A DNA stretch of 64,000 bases, taken from Streptomyces sp. CT34 (GTDB lineage: Bacteria; Actinomycetota; Actinomycetes; Streptomycetales; Streptomycetaceae). The translations under genes and the position numbers were made by a program. Location of the stretch: positions 6,887,436 through 6,951,435 of the forward strand of contig NZ_KN708638.1 of the NCBI RefSeq assembly GCF_000805335.1, in the 5' to 3' direction. Below are positions 27,351 through 36,313 of this stretch, piece by piece. Below the pieces are notes generated by a model. It saw only the letters and a list, made by a program, of their open reading frames with translations, was not told the origin of the DNA and did not search any database. How positions within the stretch are numbered: position 1 is the first letter of the stretch; each line of letters opens with the position of its first letter.

Positions 27351-29039
27351 CTACTTGTACATGGTCTGGTTCATCGTTCCGGGGGCGTAGGCGTCCGGAT
27401 CCACCCAGACGTTGATCAGCGAGGGCTTCCCGGACTCCCGCGCCCGGCGCAGCGCCGGCCCGATGTCCGCGGGGTGGCGGACCTCCTCGCCGTAACCGCC
27501 CAGCATCCGGGCGAACTTGTCGTAGTGCACATCGCCCAGGGTGTTGCCGACCCGCTCGCGCGCCGCGCCGTACCTGGCCTTCTGGCCGTAACGGATCTGG
27601 TTCATCGAGGAGTTGTTGCCGACGATGCCGACGAACGGGAGGTCGTAGCGGACCAGGGTCTCGAAGTCCCAGCCGGTCAGGCTGAACGCGCCGTCGCCGA
27701 ACAGCGCGACCACCTCCTTGTCCGGCCGGGCCTGCTTGGCGGCCAGGACGAAGGGGATCCCGACACCGAGGGTGCCCAGCGGGCCCGGGTCCATCCAGTG
27801 GCCGGGCGACCTGGGCTGCACCACCTGCCCGGAGAAGGTGACGATGTCGCCGCCGTCGCCGATATAGATCGAGTCCTCGGTCAGGAAGTCGTTGATCTCG
27901 CTCACCAGCCGGTAGGGATGGATGGGGGAGGCGTCGGACCGCAGCTGCGGCAACCGCTCGTCCAGCGCGGCCTGTTCGGCGGCCCGCAGCTCGTCGAGCC
28001 ACTCCTTGCGGCGGGGCGCGCCGCCGTTGACCCGGCCGGACGCGGCGTCGGCCACCGACGCCAGAACCAGCCCGGCGTCCCCGACGATCCCGAGGTCGAT
28101 GTCGCGGTTCCTGCCCACCGTCCGGTAGTCCAGATCGATCTGCACCACCGTCGCGTCCGGCGACAACCGCTTGCCGTACCCCATCCGGAAGTCGAAGGGG
28201 GTGCCGACGACGACGAGCACATCGGCGTGGGCGAACGCGTACCGGCGAGACAGCTGGAAGTGGTGCGGATCCCCGGGCGGCAGCGTGCCGCGGCCCGCGC
28301 CGTTCATGTACGCCGGGATGTTCAGGCTCCGGACGAGATCGATGGCGGCGGCGGTGCCACGCGTCGTCCACACCTGGCTGCCGAGCAGGATCGCCGGCTT
28401 CTCGGCGTGCACCAGCAGATCGGCCAGCCGCGCCACGGCCTCGGGGTCGCCGGCCGAACGGGTCGAGGCCCGATAGCGCCCGGCCCGCGGGATCCGGGCC
28501 TGCGCGGCGGGCACCTCGGCGTCCAGCACATCGCGCGGGATCTCCAGGAAGGAGGGGCCGGGCGCGCCGTGGTAGCACTCGCGGAACGCCATCGAGACCA
28601 TGTCGGCGACGCGTGCGGTGTCCGGGACGGTGGCCGCGAACTTGGTGATCGGCGTCATCAACTCGACATGCGGCAGGTCCTGGAGCGAGCCCATCTTGTG
28701 CTGGGTGCGGGCGCCCTGACCACCGATCAGCAGCATCGGCGACTCGGCGCGGAAGGCGTTGGCGACGCCGGTGACCGCGTCGGTGGTGCCGGGACCCGCG
28801 GTGACCACCGCGCAGCCGGGCTTCCCGGTGAGCCGGGCACGGCCGTCCGCGGCGTGCGCGGCGACCTGTTCGTGGCGTACGTCCACCACGTCGATGCCCT
28901 CGTCCACGCAGCCGTCGTAGATGTCGATGATGTGGCCGCCGCAGAGGGTGTAGATGACATCGACCCCCTCCGCCTTGAGCGCCTTGGCGACCAAGTGCCC
29001 ACCGGAGATGAGGTCCTGGGCGTCCTGGGGCATGTGCAT
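27351..29039 (-). CDS. oxc: Oxalyl-CoA decarboxylase-like ThDP enzyme
   Basis: A 562-residue thiamine-diphosphate enzyme. The catalytic glutamate is in VRHEQVAAHAADGRARLTGKPG; the central domain runs about 190-330; the ThDP/Mg site is GDGAFSLTGWDFETLVRYDLPFVGIVGNN. Frc next door and an OFA transporter support oxalyl-CoA decarboxylase. By sequence alone it could be another member of the group (acetolactate synthase-like or 2-hydroxyacyl-CoA lyase), as the active-site residues that tell them apart cannot be aligned by eye. The ATG at 29039 follows GGAAGGGAAG; a second ATG is at 29033. First gene of the operon, with a strong palindrome 55 bases upstream. Confidence 0.8.
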   Translation of the reverse strand: MHMPQDAQDLISGGHLVAKALKAEGVDVIYTLCGGHIIDIYDGCVDEGIDVVDVRHEQVAAHAADGRARLTGKPGCAVVTAGPGTTDAVTGVANAFRAESPMLLIGGQGARTQHKMGSLQDLPHVELMTPITKFAATVPDTARVADMVSMAFRECYHGAPGPSFLEIPRDVLDAEVPAAQARIPRAGRYRASTRSAGDPEAVARLADLLVHAEKPAILLGSQVWTTRGTAAAIDLVRSLNIPAYMNGAGRGTLPPGDPHHFQLSRRYAFAHADVLVVVGTPFDFRMGYGKRLSPDATVVQIDLDYRTVGRNRDIDLGIVGDAGLVLASVADAASGRVNGGAPRRKEWLDELRAAEQAALDERLPQLRSDASPIHPYRLVSEINDFLTEDSIYIGDGGDIVTFSGQVVQPRSPGHWMDPGPLGTLGVGIPFVLAAKQARPDKEVVALFGDGAFSLTGWDFETLVRYDLPFVGIVGNNSSMNQIRYGQKARYGAARERVGNTLGDVHYDKFARMLGGYGEEVRHPADIGPALRRARESGKPSLINVWVDPDAYAPGTMNQTMYK

Positions 29040-29093
29040 CGCTTCCCTTCCTGGTGCCGCGCAGGCGACAGCGACCGGACTTGCAGGAGATTG

Positions 29094-29117
29094 CATACAG
29101 TCGACGAATACTGTATG
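29094..29117. promoter_or_regulatory. Palindrome at the oxalate operon promoter
   Basis: CATACAGT-N8-ACTGTATG has perfect 8-bp arms and lies 55 bases upstream of the oxc start. This is a good operator candidate for the nearby GntR/FCD regulator. Confidence 0.6.
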
Positions 29118-29564
29118 GTCCCGTTATCCCTCATCGGATCGCCGATGTCCAGCGGGCGCACGGCGCGCGCCGGCCGGGGCGCGGTACGGTCCGGACCGAG
29201 CCCCGGCGGCGGGGGTGGAGCGGTCGACACAGGGCCCGGCCGCACGCCCGGCCCGACGCCGCCCAACTCCTCGCCCCCATCGGCGCGTTCGGCGCGCTCC
29301 ACCGGGGAACGCGCCGCCCGCCACATCGCCCGCCCCGTACGCGAGCCCCTGGCAGTCCGCCACCCCGTACGGGAACCCCCTGCCCACCGGTCGCCGCCCC
29401 CGGGTGGTCCCGCAGACCGCCCCGAGTGACACTCGCCATACCCGACGCCGCAACGGCCCGCGCGCCACCACACACCGCTACCGTCCAGTAACGCGGCTCC
29501 TCCGGGAGCCGCCGAGCGCCACCACCCTGCCCCTCCGGCCGTGCACCGAGAGTGGAGACACCCG
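29118..29564. other. 447-bp gap between divergent oxc and ALDH genes
   Basis: No gene is seen. The stretch holds the leader of the aldehyde dehydrogenase gene and, beyond 29094-29117, no further clear palindrome. Its composition is very Pro/Arg/Gly-codon-like, giving long but meaningless frames on both strands. Confidence 0.45.
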
Positions 29565-31124
29565 ATGGCACCCACCCCCGCAACCACCCCGACACTCGCC
29601 CTCAAACCCGGCACCTCCTGGCAGGACGCCTGGCAGCGCAGCCGGGCCGCCGCCCCCGAGGCGTTCCGCGACGACCGGGTACGCAACCTCTGGGCCGGCA
29701 CCTGGCACGCCGACGGCGACCCGCTGCCCGCCGTCAGCCCCGTCGACGGCACCGCCATCGCCGGCCCGCCCCGCCTCGACGCGGACGCCGCGCTGGGCGC
29801 CGTCCGCGCCTCCCTCGACCAGCACCGCGCCTGGCGCCAGGTCCCGCTCGCCGAACGCAGGGCCCGCATCTCCGCCACCCTCGACGCCCTCACCGAGCAC
29901 CGCGACCTGCTCGCGCTGCTCCTCGTCTGGGAGATCGGCAAGCCCTGGAAGGCGGCCCGGGCCGACGTCGACCGCGCCATCGACGGCGTGCGCTGGTACG
30001 TCACCGAGATCGACCGGATGCTCGCCGGCCGGTCCCCGCTGCCCGGCCCGGTCAGCAACATCGCCAGCTGGAACTACCCGATGTCGGTCCTGATCCACGC
30101 GATGCTGGTCCAGGCCCTGGCCGGCAACGCGGTGATCGCCAAGACCCCCACCGACGGCGGCCTGGTCTGCCTCACCCTCGCCTGTGCCCTGGCCGCCCGC
30201 GAAGGTGTCCCGGCCACCCTGGTCAGCGGCAGCGGCAGCGCCCTCTCGCCCGCCCTCGTACGCTCACCGGAGATCGGCTGCGTCTCCTTCGTCGGCGGAC
30301 GCGACACCGGGGCCCGGGTCGCCACCGCCGTCGCCGACCTCGGCAAACGCCACATCCTCGAACAGGAGGGCCTCAACACCTGGGCCATCTGGAACTTCAC
30401 CGACTGGCCGTCCCTCACCCCTCAGCTCCGCAAGACCTTCGACTACGCCAAGCAGCGCTGCACCGCCTACCCCCGCTTCGTCGTCCAGCGCGAGGCGTTC
30501 GCGGACTTCCTCGCCGCCTACCTCCCGGCCGTGCGCGGCGTCCGCTTCGGCCACCCACTGGCCGTCCCCGACCCCGCCGCCCCGCTCCCCGAGCTCGACT
30601 TCGGCCCTCTGATCAACGCCGCCAAGGCCAAGGAGCTCGCCGACCTCATCACCGAGGCGATCTCCCGCGGCGCCGTCCCGCTGCACCGCGGCACCCTCGC
30701 CGACGGCAACTTCCTGCCCTCCCAGGACACCTCCGCCTACCTCCCGCCCACCACCCTGCTGTCCCCGCCCCCGTCCTCCCCCCTCCACCACGCCGAACCC
30801 TTCGGCCCCGTCGACACCATCGTCCTCGTCGACACCGAGGCGGAACTCCTCGCCGCCATGAACGCCAGCAACGGCGCCCTCGTCGCCACGCTCTCCTGCG
30901 ACTGCGACGAGACCTACGACCGCCTGGCACCGCAGATCCGCGCCTTCAAGGTCGGCCACAACAAGCCCCGCTCGCGCGGCGACCGCGACGAGCTCTTCGG
31001 CGGCTTCGGCAACTCCTGGCGCGGCGCCTTCGTGGGCGGCGACCTCCTCGTCCGCGCGGTGACCGAGGGCCCCGCGGACGAACGCCTCCCCGGCAACTTC
31101 CCGGACTACCACCTGATGCCGTAG
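29565..31124 (+). CDS. Aldehyde dehydrogenase superfamily protein
   Basis: A 519-residue NAD(P)-dependent aldehyde dehydrogenase-like enzyme. It has the cofactor region SNIASWNYPMSVLIHAMLVQALAGNAVIAKTPTDGG, the general-base Glu in HILEQEGLNTWAIW (a variant of the usual LELGGK), and the catalytic Cys in AKQRCTAYPRFVVQ. HHAEPFGPVDTIVLVDT near the end matches the conserved EPFGPV. The unusual Glu-region sequence makes substrate prediction unsafe. The ATG at 29565 follows GGAG by 7 bases. It is divergent from the oxalate operon and could be co-regulated. The 25-bp tandem repeats lie just after the stop. Confidence 0.85.
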   Translation: MAPTPATTPTLALKPGTSWQDAWQRSRAAAPEAFRDDRVRNLWAGTWHADGDPLPAVSPVDGTAIAGPPRLDADAALGAVRASLDQHRAWRQVPLAERRARISATLDALTEHRDLLALLLVWEIGKPWKAARADVDRAIDGVRWYVTEIDRMLAGRSPLPGPVSNIASWNYPMSVLIHAMLVQALAGNAVIAKTPTDGGLVCLTLACALAAREGVPATLVSGSGSALSPALVRSPEIGCVSFVGGRDTGARVATAVADLGKRHILEQEGLNTWAIWNFTDWPSLTPQLRKTFDYAKQRCTAYPRFVVQREAFADFLAAYLPAVRGVRFGHPLAVPDPAAPLPELDFGPLINAAKAKELADLITEAISRGAVPLHRGTLADGNFLPSQDTSAYLPPTTLLSPPPSSPLHHAEPFGPVDTIVLVDTEAELLAAMNASNGALVATLSCDCDETYDRLAPQIRAFKVGHNKPRSRGDRDELFGGFGNSWRGAFVGGDLLVRAVTEGPADERLPGNFPDYHLMP

Positions 31125-31190
31125 GGCGGCCCCGGCACGGCGGGCCCGTGGTAGGCCCGGCCCCGGTGCGGCTGGGCCCCCGCCTCCCAC

Positions 31191-31272
31191 CCGATCCGGG
31201 ACCCCACCTCCTACCCCGATCCGGGACCCCACCTCCTACCCCGATCCGGGACCCCACCCGCTACCCGATCCC
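31191..31272. repeat. 25-bp tandem repeat
   Basis: Three full copies starting at 31191, 31216 and 31241 of a unit beginning CCGATCCGGGACCCCACC, then a partial fourth. The third copy has two changes. The array lies between the ALDH stop and the DUF2254 pseudogene and slightly enters the latter. Confidence 0.8.
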
Positions 31273-32240
31273 CTGCCGGTCGGGGGAGAGGGCGAACCGC
31301 CGTTCCGCCGTGGCCGGCACCGCACCCTCCACCGCCTCCACCAGGAGGGTGCGGTGCCGCACCAGCGGCGCCCGCCGCTCCTCCGGCGCGCGCAGCAGCA
31401 GATCGTCGATCCCGGCCAGGATCCGCCGCGTCACCTGCGGACTCCCCACCGCGCACCCCCGGATCTCGGCGAGCCTCAGGCCCACCGGATCCGCCCACCC
31501 CTGAACGGTCTGCGCCAGCCGCACCGCCCCCGCCGGTCCCGGTGGTGCACGGTGCCCAGCGGCCGTTCCACCACCGCCGCCAGAATCTGCACGATCCGGT
31601 CCAGGCACTGCACCGCGGTCGTCGGATCGTTCACCGCCGGCGACACCGCCCACAGCGCGATGTCCGACAACTGCCGCAGCCCCAGCCCCAGCCCCAGATC
31701 CTGGTGAAACGACCACTCCACCCCCACCGACACCGTGTACCGCAACGCCCGCCACGACGGCGCCGGCCCGCCGTGCACCGCCAGTACCGGAGTCCCCGGC
31801 ATCACGAAGTCCCCGATCTTCGGAATCAGCCGCAGCACCACCCCCTACCGCCGCGCCGCCCCCACCAGCCGCGCCACATTCACATCCCGCACCACCCTGC
31901 CGACCTCCTCGTACACCACTCGCCCCGTCTCCCCGGGCAACCGCGTCGCACCACCGTCCCCACCATCCGCCACGTCTTCTTCGCGAACCGGTCCACCACC
32001 GGCCCCACCTGCATCAACCGCAGCGTGGCGGACACATACGCGATGAACAGCAGCGGACTCAGCACCACCAGCGCCAAGGTCAGCAGACTCTGCACCACCG
32101 GTACGGACACGGCCCCCCGCGCCGGCGTCTCGCTCTCACAGCACCACGGCCCCCATCAGCCCGACCGTCGGCGCGAACCAGAACGTGTCCCGCAAGTGCT
32201 CCGGAAACGGCGAAAGCGCCCGCGGCCTGCGCGACCCCAC
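31261..32240 (-). pseudogene. DUF2254 membrane protein, broken
   Basis: A decayed membrane-protein gene read on the minus strand. A GTG at 32240 starts HLRDTFWFAPTVGLMGAVVL, then a TGA. Another frame gives the second membrane helix (VQSLLTLALVVLSPLLFIAYVSATLRLMQVG), a shift near 31955 leads to GETGRVVYEEVGRVV, then a TAG near 31848. The next part reads LIPKIGDFVMPGTPVLAVHGG and SDIALWAVSPAVNDPTTAVQCLDRI, the conserved core. A last shift near 31545 gives the ending to 31261. At least two stops and two frameshifts make it non-functional. Confidence 0.8.
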
Positions 32241-32360
32241 CTATCCCTCACCCATAAACGGACCTTATGTCCCGCACGGATACGCAGGTGAAAGGCACTC
32301 CGAAACCTTGGTATTGTTGTCCCTGTCGCCGCGGGCAACGCCCCGCGAAGAACACACCTG

Positions 32361-32445
32361 GTCCGGGTGGCGGAATGGCAGACGCGCTAGCTTGAGGTGC
32401 TAGTGCCCTTTATCGGGCGTGGGGGTTCAAGTCCCCCCTCGGACA
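32361..32445 (+). tRNA. tRNA-Leu (anticodon GAG)
   Basis: An 85-base class II tRNA. The acceptor stem GTCCGGG pairs with CTCGGAC (one G-U), the anticodon stem CTAGC/GCTAG holds the loop TTGAGGT with anticodon GAG at 32394-32396, the long variable arm is GCCC-TTTATC-GGGC, and the T arm is GGGGG-TTCAAGT-CCCCC. The discriminator is A; no CCA is encoded. It sits at the border between chromosome-like DNA and the accessory island. Confidence 0.97.
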
Positions 32446-32489
32446 CACCTTCTGTATACGGTGCCCGCTTCGCGGGCAGGCGTAACTGG

Positions 32490-32522
32490 CACCCGCCTCG
32501 GGCTCCCGCCCGGGAGCGGGTG
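32490..32522 (+). terminator. Hairpin downstream of tRNA-Leu
   Basis: CACCCGC and GCGGGTG close a GC-rich stem whose inner part also pairs, followed by TTTGTTGTTT. A smaller hairpin GCCCGC-TTC-GCGGGC (32463-32477) lies between it and the tRNA. Likely terminator of the tRNA transcript. Confidence 0.7.
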
Positions 32523-32581
32523 TTTGTTGTTTCAGGTCTCTCTTGCTCTTCTCCCTTCAGGGTCTGCAGAGGTTGCCACGG

Positions 32582-34047
32582 TCAGCCGAGAGTTACCTTG
32601 ATCCTTTCTCCTTGCGGGGCGTCGGTAGTGAGAGTCTTTGCTTCTGGGTGATAGGTCAGGGTGGTGCCGTTAGCTCGGAGGTGTTTGACGGCATCGGCTT
32701 CGGTCGGCAGCTCGTCGCGGCCAGGTTCGGGGAGTTCTCCGTCGGTGGTGAGCCGGATGAGCAGGGCCGGCAGGTGCGGCAGGATGTGGTCCTCGCGGAC
32801 ATACGCATTCGCCGGCCGGCCGGGGACGGTCCGTCTGGCACTGGAGTGGCCGTGTCGACAGCGATACGCGGCGCGACGGGCCCAGCAGGACTCCATTCGA
32901 CGGTCACACGCTGCGCAGCGCAACAGGCCAGCCAGCATATAGATGTGTTCCGGGGCTGTCGTCCTGGCCGCTCGGATGTGTTGCGCTGCGATGAAGTTAG
33001 CTTCGCTGACCAGCGCCGGGTGCGCGGGTTTGGTGGAGATGATCCAGTCCTCAGGGGCGTTCCAGCGCATCACGTCTCGGTGTCCCAGGCTGGTGTTGTG
33101 TGGATCGAGCAGTTCGTGGTCGGTGCGTTGCGGTTCCATACCTGTCGACCGGTGTAGCGCGGATTTTGCAGGATCGCGCGTACGGAGGTGAGGGACCACT
33201 GCTCGCCGGCGACGTGCCGATTGCGTTCCGGGTCGGCTGCTGCTGGGCAGGGGATGTCTGCGTCGTTGAGGGCCCGGGTGATGCGGGCGACGCTGTGCCG
33301 GGCCAGTCGTTGGGTGAAGATCCACCTGACGATCCGACCGTACTCGGGGTCGATGTCCAGGCGGTGGAGCCGGACCCCGCGGCGGGCAAAGGAGCGGTGG
33401 GGGTGCGGGCCGGCGTCCACCAGCCGGTAGCCGTACGGCGGCCGTCCGCCCAGATAGCGGCCCTGGTCGCGGGCCTGCACGGTCATCGCGCTGCGTACCC
33501 GGATCCGGGCGCGAGCGATCTCCCGCTTGGACAGGATCCCCAGGAGGATCATCAGTTCCTCTTGGCCGACGAGGTCGGTGTCGATGGCGCCGCCCAGCTC
33601 CGGTACCCACAGCGCTACGCCGTAGTGCTCGAAGAGCGGCGCCATCGTCGCGAACTGGTTGCCGTAGAAGGCCCGCTCACAGGAGCCGATGACGATCGCA
33701 TCGAAATCCCGTTCGGGATCAGCCATGGCGATGAGCAAAGCGGCCGCTTCAGGGCGGCGTGACCATGGCAGCACTCTGCTGTGGCCGACGTCAAAGAACT
33801 CCGCTACCACTCGGCCGTATCCGGAGGTGACCGCCTGTGCTTGCAGCAGCTGCCAGGACCGCGAAGTAGCGGGATCCTGGTGGTCCTCGGTGGAGCCCCG
33901 GCCGTAGAACGCGAACCGCAGCCCCGGGGGCGTCTGGACCATGGCCGTGGATCGTGGCTGGCCATGCTCGTGCGCCCAACCCGCCAGCAGGCTGTGCGCA
34001 AGCGTGGTGTTGGGGGTGGAACCAGAGGGTGAAGCGTTCAACGGCAT
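32582..34047 (-). pseudogene. Large serine integrase, inactivated by one frameshift
   Basis: A serine recombinase whose amino-terminal resolvase domain is intact (FAFYGRGSTEDHQDPATS with the nucleophilic Ser and Arg; ERDFDAIVIGSCERAFYG), as are the recombinase domain (GRYLGGRPPYGYRLVDAG, SLTSVRAILQNPRYTGRQVWNR) and the zinc-ribbon-bearing tail (LLRCAACDRRMESC, AAYRCRHG). The frame breaks near 33131: restoring one base after the AACCG of WNR gives the expected WNRQRTDHELLDPHNTSLGH. The carboxy part reads on to a stop at 32582. The ATG at 34047 follows GGGAGG. It lies 137 bp from tRNA-Leu and was probably the island's integrase. It is related to the recombinase at 47371. Confidence 0.85.
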
Positions 34048-34218
34048 GCGTGCCACCTCCCTTCGGCTGCACCACTTCGTGCACGCTTGCGCGACCGTCC
34101 GTAACAGTCCGCCTGCACCACTGCTCCCTCTGTGGGGCTGGATACTCTGCGCGACTGAGGTGAGGGGCGCCAGCGTCCGCTTGAGCGTTCTTTCAGCTAT
34201 GGGCGGGATACCCAGCGG

Positions 34219-34350
34219 GTGAGGGAATGTCACCAGCGCACAGGCGCACGAGACGAGCGCATGGAGACCGCCACCGCCTTCTGGACCCGCGTACAGGCGT
34301 TCTTCATCACCTGTGGCATCACCGTCGAACAACGGGGTCCGACCGCGCCC
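34219..34350 (+). pseudogene. Fragment of an IS481-like transposase
   Basis: About 45 residues containing ERMETATAFWTRVQAFFITCGITVE, which resembles the middle of the integrase core of IS481-type transposases just before the TDNG block. The match ends abruptly at about 34335, so the rest was lost, perhaps when the IS256 element arrived. Recognition rests on memory of the family. Confidence 0.4.
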
Positions 34351-34480
34351 CCAGGAGCAATGCTCAAGACCTGTGGATCGACCCGGGGAAGACGTACCTT
34401 CCCGGGTGATTGATCGATAGGTCACCGAGCAAGACCGGTGTTCGCAGCACCGGCCGGGAAGGCACTCCGTTCTCAGCGCA
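34351..34480. other. Leader region of the IS256 transposase with imperfect hairpin
   Basis: The rest of the gap between the integrase relic and the transposase. ACCCGGGGAAG and CTTCCCGGGT (34381-34407) form a hairpin with a single bulged G, about 75 bp upstream of the start. IS256 terminal repeats could not be paired by eye with the right side. Confidence 0.35.
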
Positions 34481-35725
34481 GTGAACGACGACGGCACCAC
34501 CGCCAACGGCTCCTCCCTGATCGACGAGATCGTCCGGGAAGGCGCCAGAAGGATGCTGGCCGCCGCGCTGGAAGTCGAAGACAACGCCTATATAGCCGAG
34601 TTGGCTGACCAGCGTGACGAGAACGGCCGACGGCTCGTGGTCCGCAATGGGCACCACCAGCCTCGCAAGGTCACCACCGCGGCTGGAGCGGTCGAGGTGA
34701 AGGCCCCGCGGGTGAACGACAAGCGCACCGTTGCCGAGACCGGCGAGCGCAAGCGGTTCTCCTCCGCGATCCTGCCGCCGTGGTGCCGCAAGTCCCCGAA
34801 GATCAGCGAGGTGCTGCCCCTGCTGTATCTGCACGGCCTGTCGTCGGGCGACTTCGTGCCCGCGCTGGAGCAGTTCCTCGGCTCCACGGCCGGTCTGTCG
34901 GCGGCGACCGTCACCCGGCTCACCCAGCAGTGGCAGGCCGACCACGCCGCGTTCGGCGAGCGCGATCTGTCGGGCAGCGACTACGTCTACGTCTGGGCCG
35001 ACGGCATCCACCTGCGCATACGCCTGCGGGAAGCGAAGTCGTGCGTCCTGGTGCTGATGGGGGTGCGCGCGGACGGCACCAAAGAGCTGATCGCCATGGC
35101 CGACGGCTACCGCGAATCGGCGGACTCCTGGGCCGACTTGTTGCGGGACTGCCAACGGCGGGGCATGCGTGCTCCCGTCCTCGCGGTCGGTGACGGTGCC
35201 CTGGGCTTCTGGAAGGCCCTGGCCGAAGTGTTCCCCGACGCCCGCCATCAGAGGTGCTGGGTTCACAAGATCGCCAACATCGCGAACGCCCTGCCGAAAT
35301 CCGCACGGCCCGGCGCGAAAAAGGCCTTGCAGGAGATCTACAACGCCGAGGACCGCGACCACGCGCTCAAGGCCGTCGCGGCGTTCGAGAAGGCATACGG
35401 CGTGAAGTTCCCCAAGGCCGTCAAGAAGATCACCGACGACGTGGACGAGCTGCTGGCGTTCTACGACTTCCCTGCCGAGCACTGGATCCACCTGCGGACC
35501 ACGAATCCGATCGAGTCGACCTTCGCCACCGTCCGGCTGCGCACCAAGGTCACCCGCGGGGCCGGCAGCGCGGCTGCCGCCCTGGCCATGGTCTTCAAGC
35601 TCGTCGAGTCCGCCCAGGCTCGATGGCGGGCCGTGAACGCGCCTCACCTCGTCGCCCTCGTCCGCGCCGGAGCTCGCTTCGAACGCGGCCACCTACTCGA
35701 ACGCCCCGAGCCCCTCGTGGCATGA
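34481..35725 (+). CDS. IS256-family (Mutator) transposase
   Basis: A 414-residue DDE transposase of the IS256/Mutator family, full length. It shows the amino-terminal DNA-binding part (GHHQPRKVTTAAGAVEVKAPRVND), SSGDFVPALEQFLG, the first catalytic Asp in YVYVWADGIHLRIR, the second in VLAVGDGALGFWKAL followed by the signature HQRCWVHKIANI, and the Glu in LRTTNPIESTFATVRLRT. The frame has no breaks, so it may be active. The start is GTG at 34481 without a clear ribosome site. A very stable hairpin follows the stop. Confidence 0.93.
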   Translation: MNDDGTTANGSSLIDEIVREGARRMLAAALEVEDNAYIAELADQRDENGRRLVVRNGHHQPRKVTTAAGAVEVKAPRVNDKRTVAETGERKRFSSAILPPWCRKSPKISEVLPLLYLHGLSSGDFVPALEQFLGSTAGLSAATVTRLTQQWQADHAAFGERDLSGSDYVYVWADGIHLRIRLREAKSCVLVLMGVRADGTKELIAMADGYRESADSWADLLRDCQRRGMRAPVLAVGDGALGFWKALAEVFPDARHQRCWVHKIANIANALPKSARPGAKKALQEIYNAEDRDHALKAVAAFEKAYGVKFPKAVKKITDDVDELLAFYDFPAEHWIHLRTTNPIESTFATVRLRTKVTRGAGSAAAALAMVFKLVESAQARWRAVNAPHLVALVRAGARFERGHLLERPEPLVA

Positions 35726-35742
35726 CCGCAAATTTCGCAGGA

Positions 35743-35794
35743 CCGGCACCGCCCCACCCCGGTCTGTGGTCGGACCGGGGTGGGGCGGTGCCGG
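35743..35794. terminator. Perfect 22-bp-arm hairpin after the IS256 transposase
   Basis: Two perfect 22-base arms (35743-35764 and 35773-35794) around the loop TGTGGTCG. It lies between the transposase and the convergent VOC gene, so it probably acts as a two-way terminator. Confidence 0.75.
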
Positions 35795-35838
35795 CGTCGA
35801 CTGACGACCAGCCATCGAAACGCGTCGAAGCGGCGCAG

Positions 35839-36192
35839 TCAGCGTTGCCAGAGGCCGACTCGGTTGCCATCAGGATCGTGAAACACGGCCATCTTCCCAA
35901 GTCCGGGGATCTCCCAAGGGGGAACCGCACAGCTGCCACCGAGCTGCTTGGCCCGCTCGAGGGCTGCTTCGAGGTCGGCCACCGGGAAGTACATCACGAG
36001 ACCTACGGGGTGGGGACTGTCCTCCGTTGCCTGACCGATACCGCCGGCAACTCCCTCCGAGGTCACCGTCAAGCCGTAGTTCATCGACTCATCGACTTTG
36101 ACCTCCCAGCCGAAGAGCTCTCCGTAGAACTCGCGGGACTTCGCGGCGTCCGTGGCAGTGACGTCGAACCATGCGGGCGGCTTACTCAGCAT
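35839..36192 (-). CDS. Single-domain VOC (glyoxalase-like) protein
   Basis: A 117-residue vicinal-oxygen-chelate protein: AWFDVTATDAAKSREFYGELFGWEV at the start, VMYFPVADLEAALERAKQLGG in the middle, and MAVFHDPDGNRVGLWQR at the end, a typical VOC finish. Members include small dioxygenases, bleomycin-type resistance proteins and uncharacterised binders. Function here is unknown. The ATG at 36192 follows GGGAGGACA. It sits between mobile DNA segments and is convergent to the IS256 transposase. Confidence 0.88.
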   Translation of the reverse strand: MLSKPPAWFDVTATDAAKSREFYGELFGWEVKVDESMNYGLTVTSEGVAGGIGQATEDSPHPVGLVMYFPVADLEAALERAKQLGGSCAVPPWEIPGLGKMAVFHDPDGNRVGLWQR

Positions 36193-36313
36193 TGTCCTCC
36201 CAATGCGGTGGTACGTGTGAGCTTTCACTACTTGGACTGCCGAACGAGCCGAATCTCATCGGTGCCCTCGGTGAGATGACTCTCATCCACTTGCCGTGCA
36301 GCACAAAGGACGG

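Noticed and set aside
27351..29039. Acetolactate synthase for branched-chain amino acids
   Set aside because: No small regulatory subunit or ilvC is adjacent, while frc and an oxalate-type transporter are; the oxalyl-CoA decarboxylase reading is preferred but kept open.
31191..31272. Possible CRISPR-like repeat
   Set aside because: The copies are in direct tandem without spacers and no cas genes are present.
32426..32445. tRNA-Leu 3-prime end as an attachment site with a second copy at the far end of the island
   Set aside because: No second copy of the T-arm or acceptor end was found elsewhere in the window by eye, so att sites are not claimed.
34219..34413. A complete small gene here
   Set aside because: Only a short segment resembles an IS481 transposase and both ends are cut, so it is treated as a fragment.
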